Shown in pieces: positions 12,384 to 23,453 of a stretch of DNA of 64,000 bases. A program made the position numbers and the translations under genes. This DNA is from Otatea glauca (lineage: Eukaryota; Streptophyta; Magnoliopsida; Poales; Poaceae): positions 5,757,760 through 5,821,759 of the forward strand of contig CM070727.1 of NCBI GenBank assembly GCA_036346275.1, in the 5' to 3' direction. Position 1 is the first letter of the stretch. Each line of letters opens with the position of its first letter. The notes under the pieces were generated by a model, which searched no databases, was not told the DNA's origin, and worked only from the letters and a program-made list of their open reading frames with translations.

Positions 12384-13600
12384 ATGGTTGGCTTGGCTTT
12401 CACGATCAATCACGGCTCCTCAAAACCTTCAGTGCAAACTCAATTTATTTTGGAGGCGATGGGTGAGATTGCGGGGCGGTCCGAGGAGAAATTATTGCTT
12501 ATCAAGGAGAGCTTGGATCTTCTATTCGCTCAGGTGGCGACGTTGGATATCGCTCAGCAGCAACTACTGAGTTGCACCGAGTTAACGGCTATGGCGGTGG
12601 AGCAAAACTCGAAAGAACAGCATCTGCTAGCATCTTAGATGGTGGCCACGGCTTAGGCAGTAGCACAGTTGAGGGTCGGAAAGGTGATGGAAGAGGTTCG
12701 AGGAAGGGAGAATGTTAGTCCGAGGATGAACTCTGGGAATGCTTTGTTCACCCCAGCGGCACCGACGCAGTGGGCGAGAATCGGCGGGGAGTATCTAACT
12801 TCTTATGGGTAGTTGCCTACAAGATGTTCGACGGGAGGGCCACAAGATTCAGAAGGGGGATGTTCGCGTCCACCAATAGAACATGGGGGATCATTTTGGA
12901 GTTCTTTACCTAAGCTGAATTTTTCGAAGTTTGATGGAGAGAATCCCCGGGTATGGCATGACAAATGCACTAATTATTTTAGAATTTTCAATATTCCGGA
13001 GGCGCTTTGGGTGACAACAACTACTATGCACATGGAGGGGAACGCCGCTAGATGGCTACAGGTGTATAAAGCCTGAAATGATATTAGAGATTGGGGGCAG
13101 TTCATCCATGCAGTAGAGCAGAAATTCAGAGCGTTTGACCATCAGAAATTGATGACGGAGATGGTGCAAATCAAACAAACTGGAACTGTGTCGGATTACA
13201 AAACACAATTTGAAGAACTCATGTACAATATTTCGATGCACAATCCCTTGTATGATGAAGAACTTTTTGTTTCCCATTTTATTAGAGGTTTGAAGCCTGA
13301 ATTGAGGGGAGCTATCCAGGGGCAAATACCTGATAGTGTGGATAGAGTAGAATTATTGGTTCTAGTACAACATGACATAGTTTGACAGAGGAAAGAGTTG
13401 GAAAGCCAAGCTGAGTCAAGGCAAAGGAGGAATGAAACATAAAACTGAAAATGCCCAAGCGAAAATGAAAATTAGGCAGGGAGAACTATGGAAGGCAAGA
13501 CAGTTGAAGGAGTACAGACGGGTGAATGGATTATGCTATCAATGTGGGAAAAAATATGATCTAAATCATCACCTACAATGTAAAAAAATGGTGCAAGCAC
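12384..13600 (+). pseudogene. Chromovirus gag (capsid/nucleocapsid) pseudogene
   Basis: Pieces of one gag frame are visible at 12384-12638 (coiled-coil-like N-terminus), 12813-13076 and 13149-13385 (retrotransposon gag domain, with WLQVYKA and ELMYNISMHNPL-like helices) and 13432-13600, where a CYQCGKKYDLNHHLQC zinc-knuckle-like motif sits at about 13534-13581. At least four stops interrupt it (near 12639, 12655, 13074 and 13384). The Gag function is particle assembly and RNA binding; this copy cannot make it. Confidence 0.85.
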
Positions 13601-16600
13601 AACTGCAAGCTATCTCAGTAGAGGATCACGAAGAAAGGTTGTCGGATGAGGTATTGGATTTACTAGAGGTTGAAGAAGTGACTCAAGAAGCAACTTACAA
13701 CTATCTCTTAATGCTATATCCGAGCGTAGAGGAGGTGGAGACAATAAGACTATTGGCTCTAGTGAGGAATCAAGTCATGTTAATATTGGTGGACTCCGGA
13801 AGTTCACATAGCTTCATTAATGCAGATTTCTTGAAGAGGATCGGGTGTATAACCCAAAGGACTACTCCAACAAAGATTAAGGTAGCTAATGGAGAAAAAT
13901 TATATTGTGACAAATGGGTGCCGAAACTAATATGGTGGGCTCAAGGTCACACATTCCAATCCGACTTAAGGGTACTAGAGCTGGGAGCATATGACACCAT
14001 TTTGGGGATGGATTGGTTGCAAAACCATAGTCCAATGATCTGCAATTGGAAAGATAAAACAATAGAATTCAAGCACAAGGGAAAAGATATTAAGCTACAA
14101 GGATTAAATGTGAAGAATATGGCTGAACTTAAATCGCTGACCACAGAACAATTGGATAAATGAGAAAAGGGAAATGATATTTGGGCAATGGCCTTGTTAG
14201 AACAAGAGAGCATGGTTACACATGATCACTTATTACCAGAGATTGCCGCAATCATTAAGCGATTTGCAGATGTCTTCGATGAACCTAAAGAGCTACCGCC
14301 AAAAAGGGAGTATGATCATTCCATTCCGCTGATTCCTGGTTCTGTGCCGATTAATTCAAGACCCTACAGATACTCTCCTCTGCACAAAGATGAGATTGAA
14401 AGGTAGGTGTCTGAGATGTTGTCTGCTGGAATCATCACGAAAAGCATGAGTCCTTTTGCTTCTCCAGTGCTACTAGTTCAAAAGAAAGATGGTACATGGA
14501 GATTTTGCGTCAATTATAGATGGCTGAATGATCTTACCATCAAAAATAGGTTTCCTATGCCAGTGATCGACGAGCATTTGGATGAACTGGCAGGCACACA
14601 ATATTTCTCTAAGCTAGATCTACGAGCAGGCTATCACCAGATCCGTATGAAGGAGGAAGATGAGGGTAAAACTGCATTCAAAACCCATCAATGACATTAC
14701 CAATTCAAGGTAATGCTATTTGGTCTCACCAACGCACCAACGACATTCCAATGCGTGATGAATGCAGTCTTAGCACCTTATTTGAGAAATTTTGTTTTGG
14801 TGTTTTTGGATGACATACTAATCTATAGTCCGACTCTAGAATCTCACAATGAACAGTTATCAATAGTCCTTCAAACTATGAGAGCTCATCAATTTTTGTG
14901 TGAAAAGAAGTAAATGTGCTTTTGCTAGGAAACAAATAGAATACTTGGGCCACATCATCTCAGATCAAGGGGTTACTACTGATCCCCAAAAAACCCAAGT
15001 CATGCTCGAGTGGCCAAAACCGAAAACTATTACAGAACTGCGAGGCTTTCTTATACTCACCGGGTATTATAGAAAGTTTGTTCGGAATTATGGAGTTATT
15101 GCTAAACCTCTAACAAATTTGCTGCGGAAGAAATCCTTTGAATGGAATGCACAAGCAGATGAAGCTTTTCTCCAGTTGAAGTAGGCGATGTCTAGGGATA
15201 GCAATTGTGCCCGATTACCCGCATGCCCACGGGTAAATCTATACCCCTTTATAATGCACATAAGCATTCTTTTCTACGTCCACCCCAAATAATGCACCCC
15301 ACTAGAGTTGACCCAACCTTCATGCACTCAGCAAAACGTCCCTAGAAACTTGCCTCCATCAAAATTAACCTCTCAGATCTTTCCTCAGCTTTACTCACCC
15401 ACATCCGATGGCCATTGTTTAATGTGTCTAACTCATCCCTGTAGCCCACAACAGATCTCTCTCCACCTCCAAAGATCATCTCAAGGAAAAGGAAACAAAT
15501 ATCCTCGAATTAAGGAAAAGGAAACAAACGTTCTAGAAAAGGAAAAGACCATATATTACGTGCTAGGAAAAGGAAACCGGAAGATAGGGCACTATACTAG
15601 TACCCTAATAGAGGTGGGTATGAGAGTCTTTCTTTACCCACGGGTAGATAAATAGAGCAATTCTTCGCCCACTGAGTAAACGGGTACGGATATGGGTAAG
15701 CTTTACCTGTACCCGTTTTACCCGTTTACCCGTGACGTAACAATGACAAGTGGGCCTTGCAAAACCCTAGACCCCAGATTGCCCGCCCGACCCAAACTGC
15801 CCTCGCGGCCTCGCGCCCTCGCCCAGCACCCCAGCCGCATTCTCCCATCTCCCCATTCCCCAATCCCCAATCTCCCTTCGGCCCCAATCCGAAAAAAACC
15901 CAAATCGGCCTCAATTCTTTGACCCTCTTCCTCTGTCTCCCAAATCCACCGCCTCAATCCGCAAGGCAAACCCTAGTGCCACCGGCAGGGAGGCCACGCC
16001 GTCCTAGACTCCCTCAGCGCCGGCTCATCGTCTTCTCCTCCACCAGCATGCTCTCCCAGTTTGCCAGCTTCGGGTACGTGTGCGTGCCAACTTGCGTGTA
16101 TATATCTTCAATCTCTCTCGCCCCATCATATTTGTAATCATATTTGCGGTGCTTAGATGTATGTTTGTTTATGATGTGCTCCAATTATTTCGTTATGGTT
16201 TTACTCACTGCGAGAGAATGTGGCTGCTGGGGATAATTTATCCTAGCTAGGATTATACCATAGTATATATTCCTGCATCTCGAGCATCATGTTTGTTTGT
16301 TTGTTTATGATACACATTTTTTTCTTACCAAACAACAGACTAAAATGATGCCTCACTTTTCTTTAACTTATTATGTCCTGGATAGTAGTCCTTGTTTGTT
16401 AATTTCAAGCAGTTTAAAGAACAAATTGAGATTGCGGGTGCTGCTGAAAGTCATATTGCTATGCTAAATTAATGGAGAAAATGTGGACTCGGCTATGATA
16501 TTTTCCTGACCTTAGTAGTAAGTGCGGGTAAAATTCTCAAACAATTTGGGAATTATGTGGCCTTTTGGCTATTTGTGTGGTGGGTAAATGGGTATGCCCG

Positions 16601-18610
16601 CAGGTATCGGGTACCCGCAAGTGACGGGTATGGGGGAGGTTCTTCGCCCATCACCCTTCGCGGGTATGCCCGCGGGCGAGATTTCAGCTGGCGGGTACGG
16701 GTATGGGTGAGTACTACCCGTGCCCGTGGCGCCCGATTGCCATCCCTAGCGATGTCAGCGACTGCAGTACTCAAACTACCAAATTTTGAGCAGAGCTTTG
16801 AACTGGAAACCGATGCTTGTGGTCGAGGTGTGGGAGCAGTGCTGATACAACAGGGTCACCCGGTGGCGTATTTCAGCAAAGCCCTTGGCACACAACATCA
16901 GAATCTATCCATTTATGAGAAAGAATTTTTAGCTCTGACGTCAAGAATTTACTATCAAGACAGATCACCGAAGCTTATGTTACTTGGAAGAACAACAATT
17001 ACAATCAGAGATGCAAAGAAAAGCAATGACACGATCGATGGGTTTGCAATTTCGCATTGTCTATAAAAAAGGTAAAGAGAATGTGGTCGCTGATGCATTA
17101 TCACGATCTGGACAAGCATTGGCTCTGCAAATGGTTACTGAAGCGCGGCCAGCCTAGGTGCAAGAAGTGGTTAACTCATATGTGACCGACTCAACAGCTC
17201 AACAACTGTTAGTTCAATTGGCAATACACAGTCCAGATGACAATGGCTTTGAGTTACATCAAGGGTTGATCCAGCGCAACGGCAAGATTTGGATCAGGGA
17301 AAACTCAGCATTGCAGTCCAAACTGATAATAGCATTTCATTGCAGTGCGATTGGAGGACAATACGAGATTCAAGCAACATATCAACGACTAAAAAAATTA
17401 TTTTGCTGGACCGGACTGAAACAGATGGTTGAAGATTTTGTGAAGCAATGTCAGGTCTGTCAACGCGCAAAAGGTGAAAGGAATAGACCAGCCGGCCTGT
17501 TGCTGCCCCTACCTATTCCAGAGGCGGCTTGGCGAGATATAACTATGGACTTCATTGAGAGTTTGCCGTTATCAGAAGGGTGTGACGTGATCATGGTAAT
17601 CGTTGATCGATTCTCTAAATACGCTCATTTTGTGGCTCTCAAGCATCCATTTGCAGCATAGAAGGTAGCTAAACTTTTTCTTGAACAAGTAGTTAAGCTG
17701 CATGGGATACCACAAACAATTACTTCAAATCGTGATAAGATCTTCACTAGTACATTCTGGAAAGAATTATTTAAAGCTTTGGACACCAAGTTACAATATA
17801 GCACCGTATATCATTCGCAAACTGACGGACAAAGTGAGCGAGTTAACTAATGCCTAGAAATGTATCTATGATGTGCCGTACAGGATTCCCCAAAAAATGG
17901 AGGTCATGGTTAGCATTGGTTGAATTTTGGTATAACACAAACTTTCATACGGTGTTGGGCTGTTCACCTTTCAAGGTATTATACGGCAATGATCCCAGTT
18001 ATGGTCTTTTATCGAGAGAATTTTACAGACAGTCTGATGAAGTTCAGGAGTTTTTACACGATCGAGATCATTATAATGAATTGATCAAACAACAATTGGC
18101 AAGGGCTCAAAATAGGATGAAGCTTCAAGCTGATAAGAAGAGGCATGAAAGGCAGTTTCAGATTGGTGAAAAGGTGTTGCTCAAGTTACAACCGTATGCT
18201 CAAACCTCGCTGGTAAACCGACCATATTCCAAGCTACCTTATAAATATTTCGGACCATATTCAGTAATTGAGAAAATTGGGCAAGTGGCTTATCGTTTGG
18301 ACTTGCCATCGAATTGTCACATACATCCGGTGTTTCATGTCTCTCAACTGAAATCTTTTACTCTAGATTTCTCTCCTGTCTTTACTGAATTACCAAAGGT
18401 AGCTGAGTTGGATACAAATGCGGCAATTCTAGAATAGATCATAGACAGAAGACTGGTTAAAAAGGGCAATACATCGGTGATTCAAGGTTTAGTGAAATGG
18501 ACAGGCATTCCAATCGAGTCAGCAACTTGGGAGGACTTAACTGTGCTGCGTGACCGTTTTCCGACAGCACTTGCTTGGGGACAAGCAAATTCTGAAGAGG
18601 GGGGGGGGAG
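13600..18610 (+). pseudogene. Chromovirus pol (PR-RT-RH-INT-chromodomain) pseudogene
   Basis: Domains in order: aspartic protease with LVDSGSSHSFIN (near 13785-13830) and ILGMDWL; reverse transcriptase 14260-14930 with VNYRWLND, LDLRAGYHQI and the catalytic FLDDILIYS (near 14803); RNase H split by the hAT insertion (14990-15184 and 16757-17120), with a small deletion and frameshift near 16940 and ADALSR at its end; integrase 17158-17840; C-terminal chromodomain with LVKWTGIP and ATWEDL at about 18490-18545. Stops occur near 14161, 14404, 14692, 15182, 17155, 17659, 17848 and 18435. In the integrase the second zinc-binding His is replaced by Gln (IGGQ) and the second catalytic Asp reads Asn (SNRD). 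Inactive. Confidence 0.9.
15193..16748. mobile_element. Non-autonomous Ac-like hAT transposon nested in the chromovirus
   Basis: It begins TAGGGATAGCAATTG at 15193 and ends with the inverse, GATTGCCATCCCTA, at 16748. It is flanked by a perfect 8-bp duplication GCGATGTC (15185-15192 and 16749-16756). Both subterminal regions are full of CGGGTA/TACCCG words in both orientations, as expected for hAT transposase binding sites. The interior (15760-16080) is GC-rich and looks like a 5' UTR/first exon with a splice-like site near 16071, but no transposase core is present. At 1,556 bp it is a deletion derivative that depended on a transposase elsewhere. Confidence 0.9.
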
Positions 18611-18611
18611 A
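18594..18611 (+). other. Polypurine tract of chromovirus
   Basis: An uninterrupted purine run (GAAGAGGGGGGGGGGAG type) directly in front of the 3' LTR, in the position where plus-strand synthesis is primed. Confidence 0.85.
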
Positions 18612-19016
18612 TGTTACAGCCGATCACCTTGTTCAGGATGCTCGTGCTCTCAAGGAGGTAGATGAAGTCTAATGAAGTCGGCAAGGGAACTTACCGGTTG
18701 GTCGACTTTGGTAAATGAGCGTGGATGGCAGCGATTAGAGATCATAGTGGTGAAGTTGTAATCGGGACGCTATGTTTGTAATAGCTGTCAGTTCAATGTT
18801 TACGTTGTTACAGGGAGTCAGGCTGTAATTGAGAGGGGTAAATCGCAGGAGGGGTTCGAGAGTATATAAACACTGTAAGAAGTAAAACGAGGCAAGTGGA
18901 GAATAGAATCAATTGGAGTTTGGCTTCTTCCTCATCCTTCCTTTCCCCTTTCTCTTTTTAGAGTTATGGTTCACGCATCTCACGCCAGCGAGGATTAGCG
19001 GCCACGGGACGTGACA
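18612..19016 (+). repeat. 3' LTR of chromovirus
   Basis: 405 bases, TGTTACAGCC to ACGTGACA, followed at once by the target duplication CTCTG. Compared with the 5' LTR it lacks a few bases near its end and carries mainly G/A and C/T differences. Confidence 0.95.
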
Positions 19017-19021
19017 CTCTG

Positions 19022-20095
19022 CGCTTCTTGCATGCATGATCAAGCGCCTCCGCCCGCCTCTGTCGGTGGCCCATGGCGCCCGACCGCCGCCGCCTCGCGG
19101 CCTGCGCCCCCCCGCTCGCTCGGCCGCTCCTCGCGGCCCAGCGCCCGGCTCGAGCTCCTCCAGTCCCTCACGGCCCCGCCCTCACCTTGCATGGCGCGCG
19201 CGAGGCAGCCAGTCGGCCGGCTAGCTTGCCAGAGCCGAAAGCCACAGCTAGCCCTACTCCTCGGCCCTCTGCGATCCGCCCGCCCCGTGGCGGCGACCCT
19301 CCTCGGCTCCTCCATCGGCCCACGGCGCGACCGCGACCTGCGCGACCAAAGACGACAAAGACCGGCTCGGCGGCTCGCGTGAGTCCTCTGCGCTCGCTCA
19401 ATTAGGGATTGCGGATCGAGAATGGGGAACAGGCGAGCGGGACAATGGGGATTGATTTGGGTTTGGGTTCGAGTCTATTTGGCTGTGTTGTGTGATTTGG
19501 TGCAACCACACCCGGAGGAGTGGACGACCGGACCCGAACTGACGTCTTCTCTGGCTCGGCGCCCGCTCCCCTGTCTCCTCCCGACTGCCTAGACCGCAGC
19601 CGCAGCTGGTGCTCCACCGCCGCCTGACTCAAAAAAGCGTGGCGCTTGCTATGTGGTTGAGTGCGAACCTCGTCATCCGCCATCGCCTTGCCTTCTGATG
19701 GGAAGGATGGCGGGTTGTAGAATCACCCTACCTGGCAATTTTGTTGTCAAAACGGCCCGCGTTGGCAAGTGGCCACACCCCCCCCCTCCCCCGCGTTTGG
19801 ACGTCCACCCAACCTGGCACGATCCGAATTAGACCAGAAAAACTGTCACTTAGTGCAACCGCAGCCCCCCATCCCAGGCTCCTAACATGGTAAGCACATG
19901 TACATGATAACTGTTTATATGCTTTGTTACGTAATATTTTTGCTGATATAGAGGAGAGAGAGTATAGCTATCTCTTCGTGAAGAGACTACTATATAGGCA
20001 TGCCATAATTAAAAGACCGGATGATCTCATATAAACAAACTTTAATTTTGTCTTTAGATGATATGGAGGAGTATATAGTCAACAATTTTCTCTAT
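19022..20095. other. GC-rich non-coding block and flank
   Basis: 19022-19690 is strongly GC-rich and open in several frames, but no frame has a recognisable domain. It probably continues the GC-rich sequence at 11750-11850 that the chromovirus split, and may be a 5' UTR of the hAT element. From 19740 composition changes; a C tract lies at 19780-19795. No gene supported. Confidence 0.35.
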
Positions 20096-20354
20096 TACTC
20101 TCTCTAGTCACAAATAGTTGTCGTTTTGGACATCGACACGGTCTTCAGAACACAACTTTGACCACTGATTTATATTGTAATATATTTATAAAACCTAATA
20201 AAATTATAATATTATGAAAGTACTTTTGAGACAAATCTACGTATAATTTTCATGTATCTATTTTAAATATTAAAAAAGATATTAACAGTCGAAGTTTCGA
20301 AAGTTTGATCGCACCTATGTCCAAAATGACAACTATTTATGATCGAAGATAGTA
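20096..20354. mobile_element. Stowaway-like MITE (Tc1/mariner)
   Basis: Terminal inverted repeats: TACTCTCTCTAGTCACAAATAGTTGTC on the left and its imperfect inverse ending GATCGAAGATAGTA on the right, with TA at both borders. Inside are the typical GAAGTTTCGAAAGTTTGA words. A related, right-truncated copy lies at 50983-51220. Confidence 0.75.
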
Positions 20355-20400
20355 TTGTACATGCTCTAAACACCGACGTCCGCTCGGGCCGAATTAGAGT

Positions 20401-20606
20401 ATGGCCCTGTTTGTTTAGACTTTTTCATCACCTTAAAAGCCAAAAAGCGAAAACCGAAACAAACGTCAAGCTTTTCAACTGAGCTTTAAAAAAACCTAAA
20501 GCCTTGGGTCCGTTTGTTTCGGTACTTCCACCGGCTTAAAAGTCCAAAAGCTAAAACCGAAACAAACAGAGAGCTTTTCAGCTGGACTTAAAAAAAAGCC
20601 TAAAGT
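20401..20606. repeat. Imperfect direct repeat of a GTTTGTTT-type MITE end
   Basis: Two units of about 100 bases (20401-20505 and 20508-20606) share CCGTTTGTTT, CTTAAAAG, CCAAAAGC, AAAACCGAAACAAAC and AAGCTTTTCA in the same order. The GGCCCTGTTTGTTT start is common at the ends of grass hAT-like MITEs. Non-coding. Confidence 0.6.
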
Positions 20607-20699
20607 ATCTATACAACTGTAAGCCAAAAGCCAGCCACAAGGTTTTTTTTTGGCTTTTGCGAGTTAAAATATGCATTTGCTATTGCATTTGTAAAATAA

Positions 20700-21385
20700 T
20701 TAGAACTCCAATGCCATTCATATATAAATGAAGAATTCTTTTTCCCCCTCAAACTACTCACATGGCTCCTTCACCACGACAGGCGACGGTGCTCTTCCCT
20801 CGCGTCTAGGGTTAGGCGACGGCGCCCTCCTCCCCAGCGGCAAGGAGTTGACGACGCCCTCCTCCCCCGCGACTCCCTCATTGCCGATGAGAGCAGGCGG
20901 CGCACTCCTCCCTCGCCCCCAGTGCCTTTGCGACGAGGGAGACTGGCCTCCCCTGCGACTCCGGCGTCCCCAACTCCTCCGTCGTCCCCTGCGAGGCCGA
21001 GCACCGTCGTCCCCTGCTATATATGATACAGAAGCTTCATCGTAATAAAATGGGAGCTGCTGTTGCAGAGCAAAGAGAGAAAATAAAAGAGTTATCCTTA
21101 TAGCAGCATGTTTCTGTTTCTGTTGTAAATCTCTATTCATGAAGGTAATAAGAATTAAGTGTAGAGAGAGTGTGCTGAGTGTGAAAAGAAGCAACCATTT
21201 TGATGAATTTTGCACTTGGTGGCTTATTCCAACATCTTGACCTAAGAAACATGTAAGGATTCCTCTTTCATGTATTAATTGCAAGGCCGCGAGAAACAGC
21301 TCTCCTTTTAGGAGGCAAAAAAATGGAACTTCGATCTGATGCGGGTATCCAATCCCGCCGCTGGGATGTCCAGCGGATTCCGGGG
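20700..21385. other. GC-rich island, unassigned
   Basis: 20760-21040 is an exon-like GC-rich patch with degenerate repeats of CTCCTCCC/GGCGACG, open in several frames on both strands. No domain is recognisable in any frame. It could be a captured gene fragment inside a transposon. 21045-21385 is ordinary AT-rich DNA. Confidence 0.3.
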
Positions 21386-21665
21386 CCTTGACAAATGGCC
21401 GCCATTCATCCCATCGCCCATCGCCCCCAAATCGGCAAATCCCCAATCCTCCACGCCTACGAAACCCTAGCTCCTCGCGCCTCTGGCGCTGCGCGCTGGA
21501 CCACCGGCCAAGCAACCCTCCGATTCCCCGTGCGCCAGCCTTGGCTAGTCGGCGCCTCCTGTCCTCTAGCTCCAGTCGTCCTGCGCACGACCGACCGCCG
21601 TAACCCCACCCGTCGGCCCCCCTATGCCCCTCATTCCCGCAGACTCCCTATCGTTATCGCCCGCC

Positions 21666-22235
21666 ATGGTGCGTCGACTCATTGCGAGCACCTGTATTTT
21701 CCTCGTGGCGACCTCGAGCTGGCCTTCGCTTCCTTGCCGGCTCCTCCCGTGTCGTCTACCTTGCCGCGGGCGCTAGCAACGCCATCGACGTGCTCCACGC
21801 GGTGGGAGTAAGCGATGCCATGGACCGATCTTGTCGACTTCCCGCCGCTCGTCCGCTGTCGCCGACCCGCACCGCCTCCCCTTCTTCAACAGTGCCTTCG
21901 ACCTCATCTTCTCCGACGACCCCGCGGCGATCTCCGGCACCCTCTTCCCCTCCCGCCTCGCCACCGAGGCCGAGTGCGTAGTCCTCAGCCGCGGTGCCAT
22001 TGTGCTTGCCGTCGACAAGCACCTCGACCCTGCTGCCGTCACCGCGCTATTCAAGAGTTCCCACATCGTGGATATGAGGGATGTCACCTTGGATAGCTCC
22101 CAAGTTAGGATGATAATCTTGCAGAGTAGTGGCACCACTTGCAGTATTCCATATGCTGTTCTGTTAAATCAAATAGTTAGATTTGAGGGAGCTAAATATT
22201 TGTGCATAGAATTAACTACAATTACGTGTAGATAA
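21666..22235 (+). pseudogene. Methyltransferase-like pseudogene (frameshifted)
   Basis: A single ancestral frame can be followed through three frame changes: an N-terminal membrane-like segment (MVRRLIASTCIFLVATS, from 21666), then LAGSSRVVYLAAGASNAIDVLHAVGVSDA (about 21730-21815), then DLVDFPPLV (about 21826-21852), then DPHRLPFFNSAFDLIF onward to 22235. The order of a Gly-poor SAM-binding strand, an acidic DLVDFPP loop, the PFFNSAFDLIFSDD strand and a SRGAIVLAVD strand resembles plant class I methyltransferases of the type-11 family. With three frameshifts it is not translatable. The exact parent gene is unknown; the assignment is from memory of the fold's sequence pattern. Confidence 0.5.
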
Positions 22236-22686
22236 TGGTCAAGAAAAGTGTAAGATTGTCTAATGCCAGATGCTTTGCTCGATTCCGGTCATCATGTCTC
22301 TTCAGTCTTCACATTTCAATTGTGCTGCTGCTAACTATATTAGCCGGCAAGATTTAGGATCAACATCTATCAAATGCACTCCACGAATGAAGCTTCTTCG
22401 AGTTTGATCCATGCATATGATTCATAAGTGCTACTGATCATTTGATAAACTTAAATGATTTCCTGACTATAATGATTACTTAAGAGATGCTATCGGATTA
22501 GTTCTGTAATAGTGGTAATCACAGTCAGTTAAACATATCTAAATTAGCTATTCAAATTCAGATGCCACACTTTATGGAAGAAGAATATGTATATTGTCAT
22601 ACGTTCATACTTAAAAGGTGAAGAAAATGCATCGTATGTATATCCTAAGATATTATTAGTTCTCTGCTGGAAGTTGTATACCCATA

Positions 22687-22813
22687 GGTACCCATCGGGT
22701 TCGGGTGTGGACACAGATCTGTGCCCGAAAAAGCTTAATGGGTTCGGGTGGGGAGCATGGGTTCGGGTGGGTGGCAGCCGTACCCGGAGGTACCCACCCG
22801 ATTGCCATCCCTG
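22687..22813. mobile_element. hAT terminus, same family as the element at 15193-16748
   Basis: It ends GATTGCCATCCCTG at 22813, the inverse of CAGGGATGGCAATC, preceded by repeated GGGTTCGGGTGGG and GGTACCC words like those in the nested hAT element. The partner end was not found between 19000 and 22687. It may be the right end of an element that carried the methyltransferase pseudogene, but that is unproven. Confidence 0.6.
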
Positions 22814-22986
22814 TGTGGTGTAGATGATGTTAACTGTCAGAAAACTTCAGCTTTAATTTTGTATTTTGCCTGAAAGTTTGTTTGCATGCTTTCATCTGTG
22901 AAGTTGTTCATTACCATTTCCATGATATTGTATAGCTTCAGTATTGATAAAAATATGATTAATAATATAATATTTTTCATGAACAG

Positions 22987-23049
22987 CTTTCTGGTGGCTC
23001 ATCATCAATTCTGCAGTTAAAGGAGTGCTTAGAGAAAGAAGTACTGGAG
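22987..23049 (+). other. Possible orphan exon
   Basis: A 63-base open segment lies between a good acceptor (ATGAACAG, ending 22986) and a good donor (GGAG|GTACTT at 23050). It encodes a leucine/glutamate-rich piece (LQLKECLEKEVLE). It may be a further exon of the methyltransferase-like pseudogene or of an unrecognised gene; I cannot link it to anything. Confidence 0.25.
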
Positions 23050-23165
23050 GTACTTATTTTTTGTTCATAAACAAATTAGGATTCACGTCATGATCTTTTA
23101 TACTCACCGGTTTCTAAAATATATGCCATTTTAGAATTTGTGCAGGCAATCTTTTTGGCTTAAAG

Positions 23166-23267
23166 ATTATTGTAGAAGTCGTCTTAAGTGCTATCTTTAA
23201 ATGACATTGAGAAGTGTATACAATAATTTCATTTAAAGATAGCACTTAAGACGACTTCTACAATAAT
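23166..23267. repeat. Perfect 39-bp inverted repeat (hairpin, 24-base loop)
   Basis: The arm 23166-23204 (starting ATTATTGTAGAAGTCGTC) is exactly complementary to 23229-23267. The loop is 24 bases. It lies about 190 bp upstream of the NEPRO_N-like gene start. It could be a tiny palindromic MITE, a young inverted duplication or a small-RNA precursor; sequence alone does not decide. Confidence 0.85.
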
Positions 23268-23453
23268 TTTTTTGTTAAGCTTGTCTCTATAGAACCCATA
23301 ATATTTTAATTATGACATAGAAAAAGTGTTTGCTATAAACAATAACTCATACAATGGTATTTTGTGCTATAGACAATAACGACCATCGTCCGCCACCGCC
23401 GCCGAGGCGCTCTCTCGCAAACGGACACGGGAACTATCGAGTCTGCGGCGGCC

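Larger units (their letters stand above)
11856..19016 (+). mobile_element. Ty3/gypsy chromovirus LTR retrotransposon, complete but inactive
   Basis: The element is bounded by LTRs 11856-12267 and 18612-19016, both TGTTACAG...TGACA, and by a perfect 5-bp target duplication CTCTG (11851-11855 and 19017-19021). Internal order is PBS, gag, protease, reverse transcriptase, RNase H, integrase, chromodomain, PPT, which is Ty3 order; the C-terminal chromodomain makes it a chromovirus. A hAT element (15193-16748) interrupts pol; without it the retroelement is about 5.6 kb. The LTRs differ at roughly two dozen sites by eye, nearly all transitions, plus a short indel, so the insertion is old. It appears to lie in the 5' flank of the hAT transposon at 8812-11850. 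Confidence 0.95.

Noticed and set aside
20754..21515. Minus-strand 253-codon open frame
   Set aside because: Spans a GC-rich island and AT-rich DNA with abrupt composition change and low-complexity Arg/Gly content; no domain.
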